A DNA stretch of 54,706 nucleotides from assembly GCA_000335735.1 (NCBI GenBank), contig AMYY01000023.1, positions 1 to 54,706 of the forward strand, given 5' to 3'. This document shows, piece by piece, positions 33,043 through 43,068 of the stretch. The notes beneath the pieces were generated by a model. The model was not told the origin of the DNA. It searched no databases and was given only the letters and a program-made list of their open reading frames with translations. The DNA is from an alpha proteobacterium L41A (GTDB taxonomy: Bacteria; Pseudomonadota; Alphaproteobacteria; Caulobacterales; Caulobacteraceae). The position numbers and the translations under genes were made by a program. Position 1 is the stretch's first letter. Each line of letters starts with the position of its first letter.

Positions 33043-36000
33043 ATGCGTAATCTCCTGCTGGCCGCCGCCTCGGTCCTGACCCTCGCTCTGGCCGCGCCCG
33101 CCGTCGCCCAGGAGACGCGCGTTCTCGACAGCATGGACGACGCGACGCGGTGGGAGGCCAGCGCCTCGACCGACGTTCACGCCGCCGTCTCCGCCGTCGC
33201 CGGCCATGACGGGAAGGCGGTGCGCCTCGACTACGATTTCGACGGTAAGGCGGGTTACGCGGTGCTCAGCAGGCCGCTGCCGTTCGACCTGCCCGAGAAC
33301 TACGAGATCAGCTTCTGGGTGCGGGGCGCCGGGCCGACCAACACCTTCGAGGTCAAGCTGACCGACGCCTCGGCCGACAATGTCTGGTGGAAGCAGACGG
33401 CGCGCTACGAATTTCCCGACGGCTGGACCCGGTTCGTGATCAAGCGTCGTCAGGTCTCCAAAGCTTGGGGACCAAGTCCTGAAACCGTCCTGCGTCGCGC
33501 CGAGCGGGTCGAATTCGTCGTGGTCGCGGCCGAGGGCGGCAAGGGCTCGGTGGAGATCGACCAACTGACCTTGCGCGCCCTGCCGGTCGATCCGCCGGTT
33601 CCGCCCCAGCCGATCGCCAGCGATGGGCGCACGGCGTCGACCGCCGCCAACGCCGTCGATCTCGACCCGAAAACCGCCTGGACCCCGCCGGTGGGCGAGG
33701 CCTCGGCCCTGACGCTGGATCTGGGCTACGAACGCGAGTTCGGCGGGCTGACCCTTCGCTGGGGCGAGCGGGGCGCGGCGAGCGATTATCGGGTTTCGGC
33801 CTCGATCGACGGGCGCGACTGGCGCGAACTGGCGACGGTCACGAGCGGCAACGGCGGTATTGACTGGCTGAGGACGCCCGAGGCGACGGCGCGCTGGCTC
33901 AGACTGGAACCGCTGAAGCCCCTAGCGGTCTCGGACGTGGTCGGCTCATCCGGCGCAGGCCAGCGGTTGGGCGCGGCCCAAGCCACGACCTATGCGCTGA
34001 GCGAGATCGAGGTCGAACCGCTGACGTTCGGCGCAGACCCCACCGTGTTTCTGGAAGCCGTCGCCAAGGAAAGTCGGCGCGGCCTTTACCCGCGCGGCTT
34101 CTCCGGCGAGCAGTCCTACTGGACCCTGGTCGGTGTCGATGGAGGCGGCGAAAGCGGCCTGATCGGCGAGGACGGCGCCATCGAGCTGCGCCGCGCCGGA
34201 CCCAGTATCGAACCCTTCGTGGTCGACAACGGGCGGCTGATCACCTGGGCCGACGTCAATATCAAACAGGGGCTGAAGGACGGCGATCTGCCGATCCCGT
34301 CCGTGACCTGGACCGCCGACGACTGGACGCTGAAGATCACCAGCTTCGCCGACGGACCGGCCGATCAGGCGCAGCTGTGGGGCCGTTACGACCTGACCAA
34401 CACCTCCAGCCGGCCGCGCACTCTGACCCTGGCCCTGGCCGCGCGCCCGATGCAGGTGAATGCGCCGCGTCAGTTCCTGGCCATTCCAGGCGGCGTCAGC
34501 CCGGTGGAGACGATCGGCTGGGACGGCGCCGAACTGAAGCTAAACGACACGGTGCGGGTTCAGCCGCTGGCGGCACCGGATCAGGTCGCGCTGGCGACCT
34601 TCGACGCCGGCAGCGATCCGCAGTCCCTGATCCTGCCATCCGCGCGGCGACCGGCCGCCGAGCTCATGACGACGACCGACGCCACGGGTCTGGCCGCCGG
34701 TGCCCTGACCTATAAAGTGATGCTGCAACCCGGAGAGACGCGCACGGTCGGATGGGTGTCGCAGCTATCCGGCGACGCGCTGGCGCCCGAGCCGGTGGGG
34801 CAGGCGGCGGCTGTACTGGGTGCGGTCGAGGCCCGCTTGGCGGCCGAATGGCGCGCGAAATTGGATCGGGTGGACCTCACCCTGCCGCCCGCCGCCCAGC
34901 GGATCGAGGACGCGCTGAAATCGTCTCTGGCCCATATGCTGATGTCGCGTCAGGGGCCGATCCTCCAACCTGGAACCCGCAGCTACAACCGCTCCTGGAT
35001 CCGCGACGGGGCCATGATGGCCGAGGGGCTGAACCGGCTGGGCATGGCCGAGCATTCCGCCGACTATCTGCGCTGGTACGCCCCCTATGTGTTCGAGAAC
35101 GGCAAGGTGCCGTGCTGCGTCGATGCGCGCGGCGCCGATCCGGTGCCCGAGAACGACAGCCACGGCGAGTTCGTCTTCCTGGCCGCCGAAACCTATCGCT
35201 ACACCAAGGACGACGCCCTGCTGCGCCAGGTCTGGCCGCAGGTGCAAAAGGCGATCGCCTATATGGACGAGCTGCGCGCCTCGACCCGGACGGCGGCCTT
35301 CCAGGCGCCGGACCAGCGTCACCTATATGGCCTGCTGCCGCCGACGATCAGCCACGAGGGCTATTCGGACAAGGCCGCCTATTCCTATTGGGACGATTTC
35401 TGGGGGCTGCTGGGCTACAAGGACGCGGTCTTCATCGCCGAAACTCTGGGCGATGCGGACGCCGCCGCTCGCTATGCGGCGGCGCGGGATCAGTTCGCCG
35501 CCGACATCCGGGCGTCGATCACGGCGACGGCGGCCCACCACGGCATCGACTGGATCGCCGGGGCTGCGGACCGGGGCGATTTCGACGCCACTTCGACCAC
35601 CATCGCCCTGTCGCCGGCGGGCGAACAGGATCATCTGCCGCCCGAGCTTCTGGCGCGAACCTTCGACCAGTATTGGGAAAACTTCCAGAACCGCCTGACC
35701 AACCGCACGGCGTGGAAGGACTACACCCCCTACGAATGGCGGCTGGTCGGGGCCTATGTGCGGCTGGGTCAGAAGGACCGGGCACTAGAGGTGCTGGACT
35801 TCCTGATGGCCGACCGCCGGCCCGAGGCCTGGAACGGCTGGGCCGAGGTGGTGGGCCGCGAAAAGCGCGAGCCGCGCTTCATCGGCGACATGCCGCATGC
35901 CTGGATCAGCTCGGACTATATCCGTTCGGCGCTGGATCTGTTCGCCTATGAGCGTGAACGCGATCACGCTCTGGTTCTGGCGGCTGGCGTGCCGGAGGCG

Positions 36001-36258
36001 TGGCTGGACACCGCCGAGGGGGTCGGCGTGCGGGATCTGCGCACCGCCTATGGGCCGCTGACATATTCGTATCGCAAGGAACGACGCGGCTACGTGCTCA
36101 CTCTGGGTGACGGCGCGGCGCCGCCGGGCGGCTTCGTCCTGCAATGGCCGGCGGGGCAGGGGCGGCCGGAGCGGGCACGGATCGACGGCCGTTCAACGAC
36201 GTGGTCGGGTGATGAACTACTCATTCCTGAGGGGGCGCGGCGGGTTGTTCTGAACTGA
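33043..36258 (+). CDS. Large periplasmic six-hairpin-glycosidase-like protein with discoidin domain
   Basis: Exported protein of 1071 residues with a signal peptide ending at PAVAQE. A galactose-binding-like beta-sandwich spans about 25-190, a discoidin (F5/8 type C) domain about 195-330 (ASDGRTASTAANAVDLDPKT), and a beta-sandwich lead-in about 330-620. An (alpha/alpha)6 six-hairpin catalytic-like domain runs from about 630 to 990. Conserved acidic segments SYNRSWIRDGAMMAEGL (647-663) and ENDSHGEF (703-710) are candidate active-site elements, as in GH15/63/65/78 folds. It is the last gene of the transporter operon, so it probably trims the same polysaccharide. I cannot place it in a numbered GH family; catalysis is inferred. 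Confidence 0.75.
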   Translation: MRNLLLAAASVLTLALAAPAVAQETRVLDSMDDATRWEASASTDVHAAVSAVAGHDGKAVRLDYDFDGKAGYAVLSRPLPFDLPENYEISFWVRGAGPTNTFEVKLTDASADNVWWKQTARYEFPDGWTRFVIKRRQVSKAWGPSPETVLRRAERVEFVVVAAEGGKGSVEIDQLTLRALPVDPPVPPQPIASDGRTASTAANAVDLDPKTAWTPPVGEASALTLDLGYEREFGGLTLRWGERGAASDYRVSASIDGRDWRELATVTSGNGGIDWLRTPEATARWLRLEPLKPLAVSDVVGSSGAGQRLGAAQATTYALSEIEVEPLTFGADPTVFLEAVAKESRRGLYPRGFSGEQSYWTLVGVDGGGESGLIGEDGAIELRRAGPSIEPFVVDNGRLITWADVNIKQGLKDGDLPIPSVTWTADDWTLKITSFADGPADQAQLWGRYDLTNTSSRPRTLTLALAARPMQVNAPRQFLAIPGGVSPVETIGWDGAELKLNDTVRVQPLAAPDQVALATFDAGSDPQSLILPSARRPAAELMTTTDATGLAAGALTYKVMLQPGETRTVGWVSQLSGDALAPEPVGQAAAVLGAVEARLAAEWRAKLDRVDLTLPPAAQRIEDALKSSLAHMLMSRQGPILQPGTRSYNRSWIRDGAMMAEGLNRLGMAEHSADYLRWYAPYVFENGKVPCCVDARGADPVPENDSHGEFVFLAAETYRYTKDDALLRQVWPQVQKAIAYMDELRASTRTAAFQAPDQRHLYGLLPPTISHEGYSDKAAYSYWDDFWGLLGYKDAVFIAETLGDADAAARYAAARDQFAADIRASITATAAHHGIDWIAGAADRGDFDATSTTIALSPAGEQDHLPPELLARTFDQYWENFQNRLTNRTAWKDYTPYEWRLVGAYVRLGQKDRALEVLDFLMADRRPEAWNGWAEVVGREKREPRFIGDMPHAWISSDYIRSALDLFAYERERDHALVLAAGVPEAWLDTAEGVGVRDLRTAYGPLTYSYRKERRGYVLTLGDGAAPPGGFVLQWPAGQGRPERARIDGRSTTWSGDELLIPEGARRVVLN

Positions 36259-36281
36259 GCCTTCTTACTTGAGGCGAAGGG

Positions 36282-37370
<1,089 letters not shown>

Positions 37371-37394
37371 GCTTCCTGCTTCCCTGACCCGTTT

Positions 37395-37423
37395 TTGTTT
37401 TGCCGCACCGTAACCGGTTACAT
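37395..37423 (+). promoter_or_regulatory. Promoter and LacI operator upstream of the second receptor
   Basis: TTGTTT (37395-37400), a 17-nt spacer and TTACAT (37418-37423) form a predicted promoter. The perfect palindrome GTAACCGGTTAC (37410-37421) sits over the spacer end and -10, exactly as in the promoter at 24215-24243. It lies in the 173-nt gap between the divergent ATPase and receptor genes, so it could also affect the ATPase gene. Confidence 0.72.
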
Positions 37424-37442
37424 GGCGGGATCAATGGCGCAC

Positions 37443-37459
37443 GTTGTCTCGCTGACAAC
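37443..37459. promoter_or_regulatory. Inverted repeat in the second receptor leader
   Basis: GTTGTC (37443-37448) and GACAAC (37454-37459) form an inverted repeat around TCGCT. The segment TCGCTGACAAC also occurs at 25389-25399, just upstream of the first receptor ATG. Immediately after, GCAAAA is repeated three times (37467-37496). Role unknown; a transcript hairpin or a second regulator site is possible. Confidence 0.4.
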
Positions 37460-37543
37460 TGAAATTGCAAAACTGCAAAATTGTCCTTTCGCAAAATCGA
37501 AGCGCTGGATAGAAGCCCGCTGCCAATCGCGGGGAGTATCCGA

Positions 37544-40162
37544 ATGACGCAACGCAACTTCTTGATGGCGACAGCCTCGATCGTCTGGCTGGCGACGGCT
37601 GCGGCCGCACAGGCTCAGGAGGCGTCGCGCGTGGACGATGTGGTGGTCACCGGCTCCCGGATCGCGGGCGGCGAGCGGATCGCCCCGGTAGAGACTGTGG
37701 CCCGCCAAACAATCGCCGCCTCGGGCATCGCCGATGCCTCTCAGCTGGTCCGGCTGGTCACGGCCAATTCGGGCTCGGAGGCCCAGGTCGATCAGCTGAA
37801 CCAGCCGCAAAGTTCGGGCACGGCCCAGTTCAACCTGCGCAATCTCGGCCTCGGCTCGACCTTGGTCCTGGTGGACGGACAGCGCTGGACCAACAGCGCC
37901 GTGGTGGCGACGGACGGCTCGGGCTTCGTCGACATCAACTCGCTGGTTCCGATGATCGCGCTTCAGCGGGTCGAGGTGGTCAAGGACGGCGCCTCGGCGG
38001 TTTATGGCTCGGATGCAGTGGCGGGCGTGGTCAACTTCATCACCCGGCGCGGCGTGGACCGTCCCGAGGTCAGCGCCAAATACGCCGTCGCCGACGGGTC
38101 GGAGGAGAGCGTGATTGAGGCGCTCGGCGGATTTCGCCTGCTGGGCGGCGAGCTTACGCTGGCGGCCTCGCATTTCCACCGTTCGGCCTTGGGCTCGGAC
38201 GAGCGAAACTTCACCCAGGCCGAACGCTATGGTCGCGCCGCCTGGACGGCTGTCACCAGCTATGGCCAGCCGGGTTCCTATTTCCGACCTAGCCGCAATG
38301 GGTTTTCGCCCGATCCGGCGTGCGGCAATCCGGCGTTCGGCAGCGCCTATCTGAACTCGCCCACGGACACCTTCTGCCGGCTGGACTATTCGGACTTCTT
38401 CGATCTGGTCCCGGAGGAGACGCGCACGCAGCTGTTCGCGGACTACCGACGGCCTGTGGGCGACATGACCCTGTCGCTGCAAGGGGCGTGGTCGGCGACC
38501 AACACCATCGCGCGCCAGTCGCCGTCGCTGCCGATCCTGGCGCGATCCCTGACGGTGCCGGCGACCCATCCCGACAATCCGTTCGGCGAGGCGGTGCTGT
38601 TCCGGGGCCGGCTGTTGGGGGCGGAGGCCGGCGCGTCGCAGGCCGAGTTCGACTATCGCACCTGGCACCTGGCGGCCGGGCTGGATGGGCGTTTCGGCAA
38701 TGGCTGGACCTGGAACCTGTCGGCGACCAGCAGCCGTCAGCATGTCGCCTATGACAAGCCCGACACCATCGGCAGCGCCTTGCAGAATGCGCTGAACGGC
38801 CTGGGCGGGACGGGCTGCAATCCTGCGACGGGGACGGCCGGCGTCGGGGCCTGTCAGTATTTCAACCCGTTCGGCAGCGCCTATCTGGGAACCGGGACGA
38901 CCAACAGCGCCGCCCTGATCGACAGCCTGATCGGCTCGACCGGCCTGCGGGGCGCGGCCACCCTGACGACCGCGGACGCCTCGACCAGCGGCGAGGCCCT
39001 GGCCTGGGCCGGCGGGTCTGTCGATATCGCCGTCGGCGCCCAGTATCGCCGCAGCGGCTTCCGTCACGACTGGAGCGACTTGGTCAACCGCGGCGATCTG
39101 CTGACGGCGGGCGTGTCGCCGGACTTCGAGGGCGATCAGGAAGCCTTGGCCGCCTTCGCCGAGGCCCGCCTCCACCTGGGCGACCGGATCGAGGCGCAGC
39201 TCGCCGGGCGCTACGAATCCTATGACGGGAACGAGGGGCGGTTCAGCCCCAAGGCCGCGATCCGCTGGGATGTCACCGACGCCCTAGCCCTGCGCGCGTC
39301 GTGGGGACAGGGGTTCCGCGCGCCGTCGGTCTATGCCCAGTCGGGGGCGCAGGCGTCGCAGCCGTCAGTGTTCGACCGGGGGGCGTTCGTCTTCGTCAAC
39401 ACCCTGACCTCGGGCCGGGCCGACCTAAGGCCCGAGAAGTCCGAGAGCCTGAACCTGGGCGCGGTATGGACGCCGATAGAAGGGCTGGAACTGGGCGTCG
39501 ACGCCTGGCGGTTCGACTATGCCGATCAGGTGGTCAAGGAGTCGGCCCAGGCGCTCATCAACCAGGCGGCGGCCGATACGGCGGCGGGACGGACCGGCAC
39601 GGAGGCGCAGAGCCGCATTACCCGTTCACCCAGCGGCGCCCTGACCTTCGTGCAGCTGTATTTCGTCAACGCCTCGTCCATCGAAACGCAGGGGATCGAC
39701 CTGTCGGCCCGCTGTCGGCGCGGCCTGTTGGGCGGGGAGGCGACGGCCTCGGTGACCTGGACCTATGTGGACGCCTACGACATCCGGCTGGACGCGTCGG
39801 CCGCGAAGGTGTCGGGCGTCGGTTCGACCAACCTAAACAACATTGGCCGGTCCCTGCCACGCAATCGCGGCGAGTTCGCCCTGGGCTGGAGCGGCGGGGC
39901 GAACGCGGTGACGGCCCTGGTCCACTATACAGACGGATACGCCAACGACCGCAGCGGCATCACCGACGCCAGCATCGCCAGCCAGACGACGGTCGATCTG
40001 TTCTACCGTCGCACGATCGGCGCTGACCTCGATCTGTCGGTCGGGGTGGTCAATGTGGCGGACAAGGCGCCGCCGCTGGCGCAGTTCGCCTTTGGCTATG
40101 ACCCGGTGGTTGCCGATCCGCGCGGGCGGGTCGTCAGCATTGGCCTCAGCAAGCGGTTCTGA
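37544..40162 (+). CDS. TonB-dependent receptor of the glucan-type locus
   Basis: Outer-membrane receptor of 872 residues. The signal peptide ends near AAAAQAQE, followed at once by a TonB box-like VDDVVVTGSRI. The plug domain contains FNLRNLGLGSTLVLVDGQRW and VEVVKDGASAVYGSDAVAGV, and the 22-stranded barrel ends in RVVSIGLSKRF with a C-terminal Phe. GGGGAG is placed before ATG 37544. The promoter carries the same LacI-type operator as the regulator gene at the other end of the locus, so the two receptors and the ABC system probably import one family of oligosaccharides. It is of the ordinary N-terminal-domain-free type, unlike the Oar-like receptor. Confidence 0.92.
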   Translation: MTQRNFLMATASIVWLATAAAAQAQEASRVDDVVVTGSRIAGGERIAPVETVARQTIAASGIADASQLVRLVTANSGSEAQVDQLNQPQSSGTAQFNLRNLGLGSTLVLVDGQRWTNSAVVATDGSGFVDINSLVPMIALQRVEVVKDGASAVYGSDAVAGVVNFITRRGVDRPEVSAKYAVADGSEESVIEALGGFRLLGGELTLAASHFHRSALGSDERNFTQAERYGRAAWTAVTSYGQPGSYFRPSRNGFSPDPACGNPAFGSAYLNSPTDTFCRLDYSDFFDLVPEETRTQLFADYRRPVGDMTLSLQGAWSATNTIARQSPSLPILARSLTVPATHPDNPFGEAVLFRGRLLGAEAGASQAEFDYRTWHLAAGLDGRFGNGWTWNLSATSSRQHVAYDKPDTIGSALQNALNGLGGTGCNPATGTAGVGACQYFNPFGSAYLGTGTTNSAALIDSLIGSTGLRGAATLTTADASTSGEALAWAGGSVDIAVGAQYRRSGFRHDWSDLVNRGDLLTAGVSPDFEGDQEALAAFAEARLHLGDRIEAQLAGRYESYDGNEGRFSPKAAIRWDVTDALALRASWGQGFRAPSVYAQSGAQASQPSVFDRGAFVFVNTLTSGRADLRPEKSESLNLGAVWTPIEGLELGVDAWRFDYADQVVKESAQALINQAAADTAAGRTGTEAQSRITRSPSGALTFVQLYFVNASSIETQGIDLSARCRRGLLGGEATASVTWTYVDAYDIRLDASAAKVSGVGSTNLNNIGRSLPRNRGEFALGWSGGANAVTALVHYTDGYANDRSGITDASIASQTTVDLFYRRTIGADLDLSVGVVNVADKAPPLAQFAFGYDPVVADPRGRVVSIGLSKRF

Positions 40163-40230
40163 CCAAGCGGTTCCGATCGGCGGTTGCGCGGTCAACCGGG
40201 CGGTGTATGCATCCCCTAGGGGAGAATCCG

Positions 40231-40947
40231 ATGACCGACGGCGAGACGACGCGCAAACAGGCGTTCAAGGACCTGTCAGAGGACACGCTGGGCTTTGGCG
40301 GGGCCGAGGTGCGGACCGCGCGCGATCTGCTGGTGCGGCCCCGGCTGGTCCTTCAGGCCTGGATGATCGAGGGGCCGACCGGGGGCGGGCGCTACGCCAA
40401 GCCGCTGAAGCTGTATCTGGCGCTGAACGCGATCCTGATGCTGGTGGTGCTCCTGCGCGGCGGTTTGAGCTTCTATCTGGAAAGCATGCCGGCCGATGTT
40501 CTGAACCCCCTGCTTCAGGAAGCGGGCAAGTCGCGCGACGCCTTCATGTCGGACGCCGACGGATGGATGTCCCTGGTCGCCGTCCCGATCATGGCGCCCT
40601 TCTACGCCCTGGCGGCCATGCCGCTGTTTCGCCTGTGGGACGCCGAGGACCTGGGCCTTAGACGCGGGTTCAGGGCCGCCTTCGCCTATCTTAACGCCTG
40701 GACCGTGCCGATGCTGCCGCTGGCCTGGTTCATGTTCAGCCCTGGCCCGCTGGCTGCGGCGTGCAGCCTTTTGATGCTGGGCCTAGGAGTAGTGGCCTTC
40801 ATGCGGATGGGCCGTGGACGGTGGTATCGGGGCGTGGTCCCCGGCTTGGCCAAGGCCTTCGCCGTGATGATCGCCATCGGCCTGTCGAGCGTCATCGCGA
40901 CCTTCATCGTCATGGTCATCGGCGTCTTCGCCGGGTTCGCGGCCTAG
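40231..40947 (+). CDS. DUF3667-like membrane protein
   Basis: Protein of 238 residues with a soluble N-terminal segment of about 60 residues and four or five membrane helices. The N-terminal TLGFGGAEVRTARDLLVRPR followed by KPLKLYLALNAILMLVVL resembles DUF3667-type proteins, which are common membrane proteins of unknown role. GGGGAGA is well placed before ATG 40231. It lies 68 nt after the receptor on the same strand; it may be cotranscribed, but nothing ties it functionally to the locus. Confidence 0.75.
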   Translation: MTDGETTRKQAFKDLSEDTLGFGGAEVRTARDLLVRPRLVLQAWMIEGPTGGGRYAKPLKLYLALNAILMLVVLLRGGLSFYLESMPADVLNPLLQEAGKSRDAFMSDADGWMSLVAVPIMAPFYALAAMPLFRLWDAEDLGLRRGFRAAFAYLNAWTVPMLPLAWFMFSPGPLAAACSLLMLGLGVVAFMRMGRGRWYRGVVPGLAKAFAVMIAIGLSSVIATFIVMVIGVFAGFAA

Positions 40948-41234
40948 ACGGTCGCCCGACAATAACACCGTCTAATTCGTCTATTTCAGCGTCAGAGCGA
41001 ACGGCGCCACGCCCAGAAATGGCGAGCAAAGTGCAAGATCGCGCAGTTTCAGAGCGCTGCTGTTTTCAAAGACCCGTGACATCATTATCCGGCTCTGACG
41101 CATGTCCGGTCGATTGACGCTCCGGCCCTTCAAGTCCTTGATCTCGCGTCAAATCATCTATCGAAATGGTATGGGGAGATGGGTCAGAATGGCGACGCGT
41201 TTTTTCCCTGCGTGAGAGCTTAGCCGCAGTCGCT
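40948..41234. other. Convergent intergenic region
   Basis: These 287 bases separate two convergent genes. I see no convincing coding frame, RNA gene or strong terminator. Base composition is less GC-rich than the flanks in places (for example around 41140-41170). A short GCGACGCG followed by TTTTTT at 41192-41205 has no matching stem arm I can find. Confidence 0.5.
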
Positions 41235-41990
41235 TCATAACCTTGCCGCCGGTTTTGGCTGTCCTTCGGCATCGACGGCCACCATGACGAACTCGGCCGT
41301 GGCGGAACGCCGCCGTTCTCCCGTCAGGAGGCGTTCGGCCCAGAGTTGCACCTCGACCGAGACTGAGCTGCGCCCGACCATCTTTACGCGCGAGACCAGT
41401 TCGACCATGTCGCCGCCGTCGATCGGGGCCTTGAAGTCGATGCGGTTGGTCGCGGCCATGACCATGACCTCGCGCGCATGGCGGGTCGCCGTGACGAAGG
41501 CGGCCTTGCCCATGAGCTTGAGCGCGTCGCCGCCGAACAGGGTGCCGTAGTGGTTGGTCGTGCCGGGAAAGACCATCTCTGCGGTCCTCAGCCAGCCATC
41601 GTCCGCCTCGCCTGCCTCATCGAGGGGCGTTAACGGTTGATCATCGCCCGCCGGCCTCAGGGCGACCATGTTGAAGGCTCCGCGCGTACACAGGCGGCGC
41701 TCGCCGCTCAGCAGGCTTTCGGCGTGCAGTTCGACTTCGACGCCCAGAGAGGACCGACCGATCCGAACGACGCGGCCAACCGCCTCGACCATCTCGCCGA
41801 TCCGGGCCGGAGCCGCGAAATCGATCCGCTCGCATCCGGCCGTGACCACGGCCCGTCGCGCGTGGCGGCTCGCGGCCAGAAAGGCGACCTTGTCGAGGTG
41901 GGCCAGACCAACCCCGCCGAACAGGGTGCCATGGTGGTTGGCGTCACCGGGGAACACCATGTCGATCAGGCGAACCCTCACGGCTCGCAC
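41235..41990 (-). CDS. Double-hotdog acyl-CoA thioesterase
   Basis: Protein of 251 residues made of two hotdog domains of about 110 residues each. Each repeats the motif set MVFPG-(D/T)-x-NH-x-GTLFGG, ASRHARR or ATRHAREV, RIDF-(A/K)-AP, VGRSS or IGRSS and LLTGERR or LLSGERR. This acyl-CoA hydrolase (YciA/BFIT-like) architecture points to thioester hydrolysis. It overlaps the mesD stop by 13 nt (GTG start at 41990), so it is probably in the same transcript as mesX-mesD. The link to methionine metabolism is not obvious. The two halves look like an internal duplication. Confidence 0.85.
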   Translation of the reverse strand: MRAVRVRLIDMVFPGDANHHGTLFGGVGLAHLDKVAFLAASRHARRAVVTAGCERIDFAAPARIGEMVEAVGRVVRIGRSSLGVEVELHAESLLSGERRLCTRGAFNMVALRPAGDDQPLTPLDEAGEADDGWLRTAEMVFPGTTNHYGTLFGGDALKLMGKAAFVTATRHAREVMVMAATNRIDFKAPIDGGDMVELVSRVKMVGRSSVSVEVQLWAERLLTGERRRSATAEFVMVAVDAEGQPKPAARL

Positions 41991-43039
41991 CTTTCCGCGC
42001 CGTAGTAGAGGTCGCGGGACAGTTCCTCGCGCACGATCTCGGCGCCGGCGCTCAAGGCGCGCAGCTTGCCATTGGCGACCCGGCGCGACAGGGGCGCCAT
42101 GCCGCAGTTGGTGGCCGGATAGAGTTTGTCGGCGTCCACGAACTGAAGCGCCTTGCGCAAGGTGTCCGTCACCTCTTCGGGCGTTTCGATCGTGTCGGTC
42201 GCGACGTCGATGGCGCCGACCATCACCTTCTTGCCCCGGATCAGTTCGATCAGATCCATCGGCACGCGCGCGTTCTGGGCTTCGAGTGAAATGATGTCGA
42301 TGCTGGAGGTCCGAAGCTTGGGGAAGGCTTCCTCATACTGCCGCCATTCGGAGCCGAGGGTCTTCTTCCAGTCGGTATTGGCCTTGATGCCGTAGCCGTA
42401 GCAGATGTGGACCGCCGTTTCGCACTTCAGCCCCTCGGCCGCCTTCTCCAGGGTCGCCACGCCCCATTCGTTCACCTCATCGAAGAAGACGTTGAAGGCG
42501 GGCTCGTCGAACTGGACGATGTCGACGCCGGCGGCCTCCAGTTCGCGGGCCTCCTCATTGAGGATTTTGGCGAACTCCCAGGCCAGTTTTTCGCGGCTGC
42601 CGTAATGGTCGTCATACAGGGTGTCGATCATCGTCATCGGCCCGGGCAACGCCCATTTGATCGGCTGGTCGGTCTGAGCCCGCAGGAACTTGGCGTCTTC
42701 GACGAAGACCGATTTCGGACGGCTGACGGCGCCCACGACCACCGGGACGCTGGCGTCATAGCGATTGCGGATTCGCATGGTCTTGCGGTTCTCAAAATCG
42801 ACGCCGTCGAGGTGTTCGATGAAGGTCGTGACGAAATGCTGGCGGGTCTGTTCGCCGTCACTGACGATGTCGATGCCGGCCCGGCGCTGATCGTCCAGCG
42901 ACAGGCGCAGGGCGTCCTGTTTGGCCTCGATCAGGTCATCGCCCTGCAGCTTCCAAGGCGACCAGAGCGTCTCGGGCTCGGCCAGCCAGACGGGTTTGGG
43001 CAGGCTGCCGGCGGTCGAGGTCGGGAGAAGGGTTTTCAT
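41978..43039 (-). CDS. mesD: Core-type folate-independent methionine synthase (MesD)
   Basis: Protein of 353 residues equal to the catalytic C-terminal half of cobalamin-independent methionine synthase, without the N-terminal folate-binding half of MetE. Expected features are TSTAGSLPKP at the start, SDGEQTRQHF, WALPGPMTMIDTL, VDIVQFDEPAFN, AVHICYGYG (His/Cys zinc ligands), EAQNARVPMDLIELI and the final Cys ligand in YPATNCGMAPLSRR. ATG 43039 is chosen; an earlier in-frame start adds an unlikely basic leader. It lies 29 nt after mesX, the known partner of the MesD subfamily, so it should methylate homocysteine with a donor other than folate or B12. The donor is not known. Confidence 0.88.
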   Translation of the reverse strand: MKTLLPTSTAGSLPKPVWLAEPETLWSPWKLQGDDLIEAKQDALRLSLDDQRRAGIDIVSDGEQTRQHFVTTFIEHLDGVDFENRKTMRIRNRYDASVPVVVGAVSRPKSVFVEDAKFLRAQTDQPIKWALPGPMTMIDTLYDDHYGSREKLAWEFAKILNEEARELEAAGVDIVQFDEPAFNVFFDEVNEWGVATLEKAAEGLKCETAVHICYGYGIKANTDWKKTLGSEWRQYEEAFPKLRTSSIDIISLEAQNARVPMDLIELIRGKKVMVGAIDVATDTIETPEEVTDTLRKALQFVDADKLYPATNCGMAPLSRRVANGKLRALSAGAEIVREELSRDLYYGAERCEP

Positions 43040-43068
43040 GAGGGGAGACTCTGAAATCTGGAAACTGT

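Noticed and set aside
37418..39175. 585-residue minus-strand frame antisense to the second receptor
   Set aside because: Shadow of a GC-rich gene, and it would run across the operator and promoter region.
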